From contig JAGOJY010000009.1 of the NCBI GenBank assembly GCA_017994815.1, positions 1 to 64,000 of the forward strand: 64,000 nucleotides of DNA, read 5' to 3'. The translations under genes were made by a program, and so were the position numbers. Source of the DNA: Acidobacteriota bacterium. GTDB lineage: Bacteria > Acidobacteriota > Polarisedimenticolia > J045. How positions within the stretch are numbered: the stretch's first letter is position 1; each line of letters begins with the position of its first letter. A model generated the notes under the pieces. It saw only the letters and a program-made list of their open reading frames with translations. It did not search any database and had not been told where the DNA came from. Below, in pieces: positions 1-7,802 of this stretch.

Positions 1-108
1 GGCAAGGCGCCGCTGAACACGGTCTGGCGGCTGGGGGTCGGGGCATGGCAGCAGTGGTACCGCAACGAGCTGCGCATCCCCGACCCCGAGCCGACGTTGT
101 TCACCTGA
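1..108 (+). CDS. C-terminal fragment of an unrecognised protein
   Basis: An open frame runs from the left edge of the window to a TGA at 106-108, giving the last 35 residues of a protein. The fragment is rich in Trp, Arg and Glu and ends in a proline/aspartate-rich tail (IPDPEPTLFT). No family can be assigned from so short a piece. It points toward the permease gene but is separated from it by more than 300 bases. The reading is supported only by continuous frame and codon use like that of neighbouring genes. Confidence 0.5.
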   Translation, partial: GKAPLNTVWRLGVGAWQQWYRNELRIPDPEPTLFT

Positions 109-126
109 ACACGCTGTTGGTTGTCG

Positions 127-138
127 TGCTCTTTGACA
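127..138 (+). promoter_or_regulatory. boxA-like antitermination element
   Basis: The sequence TGCTCTTTGACA matches the rRNA-leader boxA consensus (TGCTCTTTAACA) with one difference. BoxA binds NusB/NusE in rRNA leaders. No rRNA gene follows here, so the function is uncertain; it may be chance or a relic. Confidence 0.3.
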
Positions 139-392
139 ACTGAATGGCACGTAGGGGCCGCCGCGAGCCGCCGAGACGCGACGCCGTGTCGCGGTCGGCG
201 CGTTTTGGCGCCGTCACGCCGGGCCGGCTGCCGGCTCCTACGAAACTGTCTTTGTGCGGGCGGCCGCAGGCGGCCCGGCCGGAACGATCGTCCGGGTCAC
301 GATCACTCGGTCGTTCGAGGCATGCGGATCGTCCAAACGTCTTCCACGGTGCCCGGTCGCAGGGCGGTCCGCCCGTGGCGACGCGCCGGGCG

Positions 393-422
393 GGGACACG
401 GTGCCCTCCCTCCGCTTATGAT
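393..422 (+). promoter_or_regulatory. Putative sigma-70 promoter of the amino-acid permease
   Basis: A GGGACA box, an 18-base spacer and TATGAT (five of six matches to the -10 consensus) lie just upstream of the permease. The start of transcription would fall near 429, leaving a short leader that contains the GGAGG ribosome-binding site at 434-438. The -35 match is only moderate. Confidence 0.4.
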
Positions 423-446
423 CCGGGTCCCCCGGAGGGCTCCTGC

Positions 447-2012
447 ATGACGACGGGTGTGCTCAGGACCAAGCCGCTGGCGGCCCTGCTCGCCGAGACC
501 ACGGACCAGAGGCACAGCCTGAAGAAGACGCTCGGCCCGTTCGACCTTGTCGCGATCGGGATCGGCTGCATCATCGGCGTCGGGATCTTCGTCCTGCCCG
601 GCGTGCAGGCCGCCAACCACGCCGGGCCCGGGATCATCCTCTCCTTCGCCCTCGCCGCCGCGGCGTGCGCCTGCGCGGCGCTGTGCTACGCCGAACTGGC
701 GGCGATGATCCCGGTGGCGGGCAGCGCCTACACCTACGGGTACGCGACCCTGGGCGAGATCTTCGCCTGGATCATCGGCTGGGACCTGATCCTCGAGTAC
801 ATGCTGGCCGCGATCTTGGTCTCGACCGGGTGGTCGGCGTACTTCGTCAACCTGTTCAACCAGACGTTCGGCGCGCAGTTCGGCCTGGCGATCCCCCAGG
901 CGATCGCCGCCTCGCCGTGGGATGCGCAACCCGGGCGGCTGAACCTGCCGGCGGCGATCATCGTGCTCCTGATCACGATGCTCCTGGTGCGCGGGATCCG
1001 CGAGAGTTCGCGCGTGAACTTGGTGATCGTGATGGTCAAGGTGGCGGTGATCCTGTTTTTCATCCTCGTCGCCTTCCGCCACGTCGATCCGTCGAACTGG
1101 ACGCCGTTCATGCCCTTCGGGTTCACCGGGGTGACCACCGCGGCGGCGATCGTGTTCCTGGCCTACGTCGGCTTCGACGCGGTCTCGACGACCGCGGAGG
1201 AGGCGATCAACCCGCAGCGCGACATGCCGATCGGGATCATGGGCTCGCTCATCGTCGCCACGGTCCTGTACATGGCCGTGGCCGCGATCATGACCGGGAT
1301 CGTCCCCTACACCGAGCTGGGCGTCGCCGACCCGATCGCGCTGGTGCTGAACGCGCTGCACATGCGCTGGGCCTCGGCCGTGATCAGCCTCGGGGCGATC
1401 GCCGGGATCACCAGCGTCCTGTTGGTGCTGCTGATGGGCCAGCCGCGGATCATCTTCGCCATGTCGCGCGACGGGCTGCTGCCGTCGGCGCTGGCCACGG
1501 TGCACCGCCGCTTCCGCACCCCGTACGTCACCACGATCCTGATCGGCGCGATCGTCGCCATCGCGGCGGCGCTGACGCCGATCGACGTCTCCTCCGAGCT
1601 GTGCTCGATCGGGACGCTCTTGGCGTTCGTCATCGTCTGCGCGGGCGTGATCACGTTGCGCTACACGCGCCCCGAGCTGCAGCGCCCGTTCAAGGTGCCG
1701 CTGTTCCCGCTGCTGCCGGCGCTGGGCGTTCTCCTGTGCGGGTACCTGATGATCAGCCTGCCGATCATCACGTGGCTGCGGCTCCTGACCTGGCTGTTCG
1801 CCGGCCTCGCGCTGTACGCCGGCTACGGCCACAAGAAGAGCGCCGCCGCGCTGGACCACGAGCGCGCGGCCGGCATGTCCGGGCGGATGCTCGCCGCGTG
1901 TGCGGTGCTGGTGGCGCTGTCGATCGGGATGGGGCTCTTGATGCGCTACCTTCCGCACGAAATCGCGCAAGAGCGGCTCCTGACGGCCGCGCGAGGGCTG
2001 CTCGGCCTGTGA
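447..2012 (+). CDS. APC-superfamily amino-acid permease (cationic amino-acid transporter type)
   Basis: This 521-residue integral membrane protein belongs to the amino acid-polyamine-organocation superfamily. After a short cytoplasmic N-terminus comes the family's first-helix signature, GIGCIIGVGIFVLPG (about residues 37-51), followed by roughly a dozen hydrophobic helices. The closest match in style is the CAT/YfnA subgroup, which takes up amino acids by proton symport; the substrate cannot be read from sequence. An upstream in-frame extension is open, but the ATG at 447 is preceded by a good GGAGG site and begins the conserved part. Its stop overlaps the GTG start of the next gene, so the two are probably co-transcribed. 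Confidence 0.9.
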   Translation: MTTGVLRTKPLAALLAETTDQRHSLKKTLGPFDLVAIGIGCIIGVGIFVLPGVQAANHAGPGIILSFALAAAACACAALCYAELAAMIPVAGSAYTYGYATLGEIFAWIIGWDLILEYMLAAILVSTGWSAYFVNLFNQTFGAQFGLAIPQAIAASPWDAQPGRLNLPAAIIVLLITMLLVRGIRESSRVNLVIVMVKVAVILFFILVAFRHVDPSNWTPFMPFGFTGVTTAAAIVFLAYVGFDAVSTTAEEAINPQRDMPIGIMGSLIVATVLYMAVAAIMTGIVPYTELGVADPIALVLNALHMRWASAVISLGAIAGITSVLLVLLMGQPRIIFAMSRDGLLPSALATVHRRFRTPYVTTILIGAIVAIAAALTPIDVSSELCSIGTLLAFVIVCAGVITLRYTRPELQRPFKVPLFPLLPALGVLLCGYLMISLPIITWLRLLTWLFAGLALYAGYGHKKSAAALDHERAAGMSGRMLAACAVLVALSIGMGLLMRYLPHEIAQERLLTAARGLLGL

Positions 2013-2479
2013 GCGCGTGGGACGTCCCGCCGCGGGCGAAGGTGTTCGAGGCGCTCGGCGCGCTGGCCGACGGTCGGGTGCGGCTGCTGGACGGGCGGAC
2101 CGCCGAGGTCCTCTCGTCCTCGCGCGACAGGACCTACCGCGTGACCTGGTCCGAGGACGGCCGGGCGATCGGGTCCAACGACAACGCCTCGATCTGGCGC
2201 GGCTACGCCGGCTACCCGATCCTCGCCGTGCTGATGGCCCGCGGCCTGCTCGACTACGACCCGCGGGTCGCGTCCCTGCTCGCCGGGGTGCCGTGGAAGC
2301 AGCTCAACGGCCGCTTCCGCAACCGCTACGACGATGCGGTGGCCTCGGTCCTGCGCGGCCTGGAAGCGGACGGCGTGGACACGGCGCCGATCGGGCGCGA
2401 GGTGGACCGGATCCTCTCGCGCTTCGCGGAACTCGACCTGCAGCGGCTCGGCGGCCGGCGGATCAGGCCCGCGGACTGA
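2009..2479 (+). CDS. Conserved hypothetical protein (156 aa)
   Basis: I do not recognise this soluble 156-residue protein. The GTG start at 2009 overlaps the permease stop codon (GTGA), which implies translational coupling. The sequence has no signal peptide or membrane segment. It has an aromatic central stretch around WRGYAGYPILAVLM and a basic C-terminal half with regular charged/hydrophobic spacing that looks helical. A longer upstream reading exists in this frame but lies entirely inside the permease gene and is rejected. The 3' end overlaps the end of the convergent asparaginase gene by 17 bases. Confidence 0.7.
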   Translation: MSAWDVPPRAKVFEALGALADGRVRLLDGRTAEVLSSSRDRTYRVTWSEDGRAIGSNDNASIWRGYAGYPILAVLMARGLLDYDPRVASLLAGVPWKQLNGRFRNRYDDAVASVLRGLEADGVDTAPIGREVDRILSRFAELDLQRLGGRRIRPAD

Positions 2480-3458
2480 CCTCGCCGGCGATCGGCAAGC
2501 CCAGCCGCGCGCGCACCTCCGCCGGCTCGCGGTAAGTGCCCAAAAGGTACATCAGCTTCACGGCGGCGGCCTCGATCGTCATGTCGCCGATCCCGACCGC
2601 GCCGATGTCGCGCGCGAGGCGCCCGCCGGCGTAGCGCTCCAAGTCGACCGAGCCGTGCCGCGACTGCGAGCCGATCGCCACGACGATCCCGGCGTCGGTC
2701 AGCGCGCGCAGCGCGTCGGTCACCGAGCGGTCCACGACCGGCAGGTTGCCGACGCCGAACGCCTCGACCAGCACCGCGCCGATCCCCGACTCGGCGAGGC
2801 AGCGCAGCGGCCCCGCGGTCTGGCCCGGCAGGAGCCGCACCGCCGCGACCCGCTCGTCGAATCCACCCTCGACGCGGAAGGGCCCGGACGGCTGGAGCGG
2901 GGGCGTGACGATCCGCACCTCGGTGCCGAACTCGGCGAGCGGGGGGAAGTTCGGCGAGATGTACGCCGAGAACGCGAACGAGCTGCGCTTGGTGGCGCGG
3001 TTGCCGCGCAGCAGGACCTCGTCGAAGCAGATGCCGACCTCCGGGATCGCGCGTGTCGCCAGGTCGACCGCCCCGACGAGGTTGCGCCGGCCGTCCGAGC
3101 GCGGGTCCGCGAGCGGGCGTTGGGCGCCGGTCAGGATCACCGGGATCGGCAGGTCGCGCAGCAGGTACGACAGCGCGGACGCCGTGTAGACCATCGCGTC
3201 CGTGCCGTGCGTGACGACGATCCCGTCGCACTGCGCGACCGCACCGGCGATTCCCTGCGCGAGCGCCGTCCAGTGCACGGGGCAGATGTCCGAAGAATCG
3301 ATGTTGAACAGAAGGCGCGTCTCGATGTCGGCGATCTCGCGCAGCTCCGGCACGTGCTCGAGCACCGTCGCGCCGAATTCGTCGGGCGCCAGCGCGTGGT
3401 CCGGTTCGCGCGGCCGCATGCCGATCGTGCCGCCGGTGTGCAGGATCAGGACGCGCAT
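2463..3458 (-). CDS. ansA: L-asparaginase, type I (cytoplasmic) family
   Basis: This protein hydrolyses L-asparagine to aspartate and ammonia. The 331-residue length and lack of a signal peptide fit the cytoplasmic AnsA-type family. The first active-site motif, TGGTIG, sits at residues 8-13 with its nucleophilic Thr, and the second, THGTDAM, lies near residue 90 with the Thr-Asp pair that works with a downstream lysine. The substrate-binding serine/aspartate motif (NIDSSDI) is also present. A lysine-containing archaeal GatD or a glutaminase are less likely because the whole length matches the type I layout. The gene is convergent with the permease unit and lies downstream of the protease gene on the same strand. 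Confidence 0.92.
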   Translation of the reverse strand: MRVLILHTGGTIGMRPREPDHALAPDEFGATVLEHVPELREIADIETRLLFNIDSSDICPVHWTALAQGIAGAVAQCDGIVVTHGTDAMVYTASALSYLLRDLPIPVILTGAQRPLADPRSDGRRNLVGAVDLATRAIPEVGICFDEVLLRGNRATKRSSFAFSAYISPNFPPLAEFGTEVRIVTPPLQPSGPFRVEGGFDERVAAVRLLPGQTAGPLRCLAESGIGAVLVEAFGVGNLPVVDRSVTDALRALTDAGIVVAIGSQSRHGSVDLERYAGGRLARDIGAVGIGDMTIEAAAVKLMYLLGTYREPAEVRARLGLPIAGEVSPRA

Positions 3459-3475
3459 GAAGAGAGCATAACCGA

Positions 3476-3500
3476 GGGGACAGGCGTTCGACCTGTCCCC
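3476..3500. repeat. GGGGACAGG/CCTGTCCCC palindrome, likely terminator
   Basis: Nine-base perfect arms flank a seven-base loop. The hairpin lies six bases beyond the stop of the minus-strand serine protease gene and just before the start of the asparaginase gene. It has no T-tract. The same arm sequence recurs near 14.5 and 30.9 kb. Confidence 0.55.
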
Positions 3501-3506
3501 CCGTCG

Positions 3507-6251
3507 TCAGTGGCAGCCCGCTGCGAGCGATTGCGCGGAGATCCCGCACAGGCCGGCCGCGCCGGCAGGGCGGACGCCGCCGCCCGAGGTGTAGCCGTGC
3601 GTGCCCTCGGTCGCGCCGCTCGCGCCCGCGACGACCCACCACGTCGCCTGGCCCGGGGCCGGTAGCGGGATCGCGAGCGTCGCGTCGCCGCCGGACGGCA
3701 GGGCGCAGAGCGCGCCGTCGTACGCGTAGCCCGGCAGCCCGGCGCTGTCGCCGTAGAACAGGTTGTAGGCGGTCGAGGCGCAGTGCTGCACGTCCCACCG
3801 GACGCGCACCTGTGCCGCGTCCACGCGCGCGGCGGTCATCGGCGTGCCGGGGGCGAAACGCCCGTCCGGAACGGGCGGGACCGCCACCGCGCCGCCGCTG
3901 CACGACGTCGGCTCGTAGATTTCCAGCTCGTCCACGTTCCAGCCGCAGGCGGTTCCGGAGGCGTTGCTGGACTGGGAGAACCGCACGCGCGCCGCCGCCT
4001 TCTGCTTCAGCCACGGCGTCACGTCGAGGTCCACCACGGTCCAGGCGTTGTCGAGCAGCGCGCCAGTGGTCGGGTTGGACCAGATCTCGGTGTACGACGC
4101 GCCGTCGAACACGTCGACGAAGGCCCGGTCGCCGGGCGCGCGGTCGGTGCCGAGCCAGCGCCGGAAGCGCAGCCGGACCTGGCTGTGGCCGCGCGTGTCG
4201 ATCGTGGGCGAGAGCGCCGACTGCGGCGAAACCAGGTTGTTCTCGTAGTTGCCGGGGGCCGAGCCGCGGCCGCTGATGTCGTGGCCGAGGACGTACAGGC
4301 CGACCGCCGCCGCCGTGGGGTCCGACGCGCCCATCCCGCCGCCGGCGCTGCCACCCTTGCCCTGCGGCGGCGCGATCTGCCACTCGCCGGTCAGGGTCCA
4401 GCCGCGGTCGTCGGGCTCCATGCCGTGCCGCGCGAACACGTTGTCCGGACCGGCCGGTGTTGCCGAGCGGACGATCGCGTTGCGCTCCTCGTTGCCGCCG
4501 GCGCAGGGGCCGCCGCCGCTGCCCGAGTCGTCCTCGGCGCGGACGATGTAGTGGTAGGTCTCGCCCGGCAGCACGGTGGCGTCGCGCCAGGAGAGCCCGG
4601 CCACGCAGGTCGCGACGAGGTTGGCCGGCGTCGGCGCGAACTGCGGCACGACCGAGCGGTACACGTTGTAGACGGCGTTGCCGCAGCGCGGCAGCGCCGC
4701 CGCCCACGAGACGTCGATCCCGCACGCCGGCTGCCGCGCGGAGTCCGCGGAGACCACGCCGTCGAAGCGCGGCGGCTCGGTGCACTCGCCGCTCGCGACC
4801 TGCGTGGCGCAGTTGCTGGCGGGGGACTCGGCCCCGCACGCGCTGAGCGCGCGGACCCGGTAGTGGTACGTGAGGCCCCCGGCGATGGTCTCGTCGAGGT
4901 ACGTCGGCGTGCTGCTCGAGCCGACGAGCTGGAAACCGTCGTCGCACGAACTGCTGGAGCGGTAGACGTTGTAGCTGGTGGCGTCGGCCGGGGCCTGCCA
5001 GTCGAGCCGGATCTGGTTGTCCGCGGGGCTGACCGCGACCAGGTCCGAGGCCGCGTTCGGCGGCTGGCAGGTGGAGCAGGCCGGCACCGGGTGCGCCGAG
5101 GCCTGCAGGTGCTGGTACACCTCGCGGATCGGCACGCCGCGGTTCGGGCAGGCGGCGCAGTGGTGCAGCGCGATCACGCGCTGGCTGACGGCCGACAGCA
5201 CGGGCGATCCCGACGAACCGCCCTCGGTGTCGCAGTAGTAGCCGACGTCGGGCGGGCCGCCCGACTGGCACGCGGGCTCGTTGGTCGAAAAGACCTCGCA
5301 GCGGCCGGACTGGTCGTGCGAGTCGGTGCTCTCCAGCGACAACCGCTTGGGATCACCCGAGGGGTGGTTGACGACGTACATCACTTCGTCGATGTCGGGC
5401 AGGCGGAACGCGTCCCACTGCAGGTACCCGTACACCGCCTGCGGGTCGTTGCCGGCGAGGTCCGGCTTGATGAACGCGTAGTCGCGCGGCTGGTTCGCCT
5501 CGAGCAGCGTCCCGCCGTGCAGCTGCAGCTCGACCGCGGCCGCCCCGGAGTTGCAGTTGGGGCGCTTGTACTCGAACTGGAACTCGATCTGGTCCAGCTC
5601 GGCCTGCGAGGCGACGCAGTGCTGGTTGGTGATGATGTGGTTCTCGCAGGAGGCGAGCCAACCGGTGCAGTGCGCGGAGCCGTTCTTGATCAGGCGGACC
5701 ACGGCGCGGGCGTGCTCGTACTCGGCCGGGTACGTCTCGCGGTAGCACTCGACGTCCTTGAAGTCTTCGGTCCCGCACAGCGACTCGCCGCCCGCGAGGT
5801 CCTGCAGCGGGTAGCCGTGGGCCCAGCGGTCGATGCGCACGCCGTAGCCGGCGTCCGGCCCGGCCGAGACCAACGTCACCTGCATCGCGGATCCGAGGAT
5901 CGACAGGCCCCAGAAGCCGCCGCCGAGGTCCTTGTAGCCGCGCCCGGTGTAGACGTGCCGATAGCGACCTTCCGGGTCGGCCAGGACCAGCGAGTCGCCG
6001 GGGCCCAGCTCGAGCCGGTCGAAATGGACGGCGATGTAGGAGGCGTCGGGCCAGCTGAAGCTGCGGGTCCAGACGACCTGCCCCGCCGGGTCGCCGGCGG
6101 GGTAGGGGTGGGCCGACTCGGCGACCTCGCTCACCTCGTCCGCGATGCGGACCGGCTGCGCGCCTGTTTCCGGCATGAACAGCGGCGAGGCCACGAGGCA
6201 GGCGACGGACACGAACCAGCCGAGGCCGCGGGTGGGGGGCCGAACGGTCAC
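3507..6251 (-). CDS. Secreted trypsin-like serine protease with fibronectin type III-like repeats
   Basis: The 914-residue product starts with a signal peptide (cleavage near residue 31). A pro-region of about 150 residues is followed by a chymotrypsin-fold protease domain. The triad is readable: His211 (TNQHC), Asp257 (PRDYAF) and Ser347 in GGSSGSP, with cysteine pairs around them. From about residue 395 come fibronectin type III-like modules (repeated VYRS and YHYRVRA patterns), then a MAM/jelly-roll-like segment near 620-760, then a further module. Such proteins are secreted and degrade or bind extracellular protein. The start is a GTG with a strong AAGGAGT site. The low-complexity linkers suggest a modular, fast-evolving enzyme. 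Confidence 0.88.
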   Translation of the reverse strand: MTVRPPTRGLGWFVSVACLVASPLFMPETGAQPVRIADEVSEVAESAHPYPAGDPAGQVVWTRSFSWPDASYIAVHFDRLELGPGDSLVLADPEGRYRHVYTGRGYKDLGGGFWGLSILGSAMQVTLVSAGPDAGYGVRIDRWAHGYPLQDLAGGESLCGTEDFKDVECYRETYPAEYEHARAVVRLIKNGSAHCTGWLASCENHIITNQHCVASQAELDQIEFQFEYKRPNCNSGAAAVELQLHGGTLLEANQPRDYAFIKPDLAGNDPQAVYGYLQWDAFRLPDIDEVMYVVNHPSGDPKRLSLESTDSHDQSGRCEVFSTNEPACQSGGPPDVGYYCDTEGGSSGSPVLSAVSQRVIALHHCAACPNRGVPIREVYQHLQASAHPVPACSTCQPPNAASDLVAVSPADNQIRLDWQAPADATSYNVYRSSSSCDDGFQLVGSSSTPTYLDETIAGGLTYHYRVRALSACGAESPASNCATQVASGECTEPPRFDGVVSADSARQPACGIDVSWAAALPRCGNAVYNVYRSVVPQFAPTPANLVATCVAGLSWRDATVLPGETYHYIVRAEDDSGSGGGPCAGGNEERNAIVRSATPAGPDNVFARHGMEPDDRGWTLTGEWQIAPPQGKGGSAGGGMGASDPTAAAVGLYVLGHDISGRGSAPGNYENNLVSPQSALSPTIDTRGHSQVRLRFRRWLGTDRAPGDRAFVDVFDGASYTEIWSNPTTGALLDNAWTVVDLDVTPWLKQKAAARVRFSQSSNASGTACGWNVDELEIYEPTSCSGGAVAVPPVPDGRFAPGTPMTAARVDAAQVRVRWDVQHCASTAYNLFYGDSAGLPGYAYDGALCALPSGGDATLAIPLPAPGQATWWVVAGASGATEGTHGYTSGGGVRPAGAAGLCGISAQSLAAGCH

Positions 6252-6390
6252 GCGGGACTCCTTCGTTCAAGGGGGGCGCGGCGTCGCGGCGGCTCCGCCC
6301 CGTCCTCATATATCCGCCGAACCGGGCACGTTGGGAACCGGAATCTCGCCGACGGGGGGCCGGGGCACCGGGTGCGTGGAGGACGGGGGT

Positions 6391-6484
<94 letters not shown>

Positions 6485-6817
6485 GCGTGGGAGCCCGCCG
6501 GCCCCGGCCGACGGGCGCGCGGAATAGTACAGCATCGCGCCGCGCCCGTCCGCGGGCGCGCTGCCGCGGCGGCGAGGCGGCGAAAACCCAGCCGCGCGCC
6601 TGTCGTCCCGGCGCGCCGCTACCGTGATCGCCCGTGCAGTAATGTTGTCGCGCTCGCGCGGGACCGAACTGCTGCCAAATCGAGTGCTGCGGCCGATTTA
6701 TTAGATGAAGGCAACGTGTTGATAATCGTTGCGGACCGCGCTTGGCGGCGCGCATGATGCGTTCGTCTGCCCTCGAGGTTGCGGCGCCCGAAGCACCTCG
6801 ATCTGCGAGGGACGTCG
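6485..6817. other. Intergenic region upstream of tRNA-Ser and a small gene
   Basis: No gene is supported in this 333-base gap. The left part is GC-rich with short inverted repeats. A TACTAT box on the minus strand (6524-6529) about 40 bases upstream of the tRNA is a candidate -10. The right part (about 6670-6740) is less GC-rich and carries a GATAAT box at 6721-6726 facing the small downstream gene, with no clear -35. Confidence 0.4.
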
Positions 6818-7015
6818 ATGAACACCATCTACATCAACCCCGGCAAGCTGGGCCGGAAGGTCGATCGCCGCCGCAGCGAGTGGCTCGTGGCGATACTGGG
6901 CGAGGAGGGCTGGCCGGTTCGGCTGGGGGAAGGCCCGGACTGGGAGTTCGACACGGAAATGCAGCGCGTGCGGTTCCAGAGCGCCCTCCAGGGTGCGCTG
7001 GAACAGATCGCCTGA
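6818..7015 (+). CDS. Small hypothetical protein (65 aa)
   Basis: A short open frame encodes a 65-residue charged protein beginning MNTIYINPGKLG and containing a mixed basic/acidic core (VDRRRSEWLVAILGEEGWPVRLGEG). It has no signal peptide or membrane segment. The ATG at 6818 is preceded by a GAGGGA ribosome-binding site; an earlier in-frame ATG at 6779 would add 13 residues without a good site. The family is not recognised. Support comes from codon pattern, the ribosome-binding site and the hairpin that follows it. Confidence 0.5.
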   Translation: MNTIYINPGKLGRKVDRRRSEWLVAILGEEGWPVRLGEGPDWEFDTEMQRVRFQSALQGALEQIA

Positions 7016-7036
7016 TCCGCGCCGCCCGACGATCCG

Positions 7037-7080
7037 GGACGGGCTGCGCGGCGGGCGCGAGCCCCCGGCGCAGCCTGTCC
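7037..7080. repeat. Inverted repeat between convergent genes, likely bidirectional terminator
   Basis: Thirteen-base arms (GGACGGGCTGCGC and GCGCAGCCTGTCC, one G-T mismatch) flank an 18-base loop. The hairpin sits between the small plus-strand gene and the end of the minus-strand secreted protein gene, where it could terminate both. The CCTGTCC arm resembles the other palindromes of this window. Confidence 0.5.
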
Positions 7081-7087
7081 GCGGCGT

Positions 7088-7741
7088 TCAGTCGTTCTTC
7101 TTCGAGCCCGAGTTGTCGCCGAACGCGTCCTTGACGCGCTCGCGCAGCCCCTCGGAGCGCTCCTTGGCGGGGTTGCCGGAGCGTTCGTTCGTGATGTTGA
7201 CCGAGCGGGCCACCAACTCGAAGTCGATCGCCACCCGGTCTCCGACCGAGAGACCCTTCTCGACGTCGCTGCGGTCGTTCAGCCGCACCGTGTGCTCCCG
7301 GTTGGTGTTGTCGCGGACCACGATCGTGTGGTCGTCGCGGTTCACGCGGGTGACCACGCCCTCGAGCCGGTCCGATTCGATCAGGCCCAGCGTCGGGTTG
7401 GCCATCCGCGCGGCCCGACCGGCGTCGTCGATCTCGAGGTCGGAGACCACCATCCGGTCGGCCTGCCGGTCGTACTTCACGATCACGCGCTCCCCCGGCG
7501 AGGGCGTGCGCTCGACCCGGCTCTGCGCGGTCAGGTGCAGCTTGTGCATGCGGTTGGCCTCGTCGCGAACGGTGACGACGTCTTTGTCGGCCTTCCAGTC
7601 CACGACCCAGCCGACCATGCGCCCCTCGGCCTGTGCGGACGGCCGCGAGGAACTGGCGGGACGGTTGTCCTCGGCGCGGGCGGCGGGAGCGCAAAGCGCG
7701 AAAACGATCCCCGCCGCCGCGATCATCGTGCGTCCAGACAT
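7088..7741 (-). CDS. Secreted protein with duplicated small beta-domain (217 aa)
   Basis: The product has a signal peptide (MSGRTMIAAAGIVFALCAPAARA, cleaved near residue 23) followed by two similar units of about 65 residues. Each reads roughly GxVxxVxxDxxxxVVRDxxNRxHxxxL, then a segment around GERVIVKY or GDRVAIDF. These look like small OB- or SH3-like beta barrels that repeat in the next gene upstream. The C-terminal 40 residues are charged and probably disordered. The function is unknown. The ATG at 7741 follows an AGGAGA site; a longer upstream frame lacks one. Together with its larger paralogue it forms a minus-strand pair of secreted proteins. Confidence 0.72.
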   Translation of the reverse strand: MSGRTMIAAAGIVFALCAPAARAEDNRPASSSRPSAQAEGRMVGWVVDWKADKDVVTVRDEANRMHKLHLTAQSRVERTPSPGERVIVKYDRQADRMVVSDLEIDDAGRAARMANPTLGLIESDRLEGVVTRVNRDDHTIVVRDNTNREHTVRLNDRSDVEKGLSVGDRVAIDFELVARSVNITNERSGNPAKERSEGLRERVKDAFGDNSGSKKND

Positions 7742-7802
7742 CGGATTCTCCTGGTCAAGAAAGAGCGCCGTCACCGTCGGGCGCGGTGACGGCGCCGTGG
7801 CG

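Larger units (their letters stand above)
109..446. other. Intergenic region with boxA-like motif and permease promoter
   Basis: No convincing gene is seen in this 338-base gap. It holds a boxA-like element near 127, several small GC-rich inverted repeats (for example CGCGAC/GTCGCG at about 177-193), a GGGCCGGC-containing stretch near 220-236 resembling the palindromes found elsewhere in the window, and a likely sigma-70-type promoter close to the permease start. Confidence 0.5.

Noticed and set aside
303..1970. Long open frame on the minus strand opposite the permease (555 codons)
   Set aside because: It is Arg/Gln/Asp/His-rich with no domain, typical of an antisense shadow in GC-rich coding sequence. 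The plus-strand permease explains the region.
2326..5271. 981-codon minus-strand frame over the asparaginase and protease genes
   Set aside because: It is the wrong frame over two well-supported genes and its composition is low-complexity Arg/Ala/Gly. It shows no recognisable motif.
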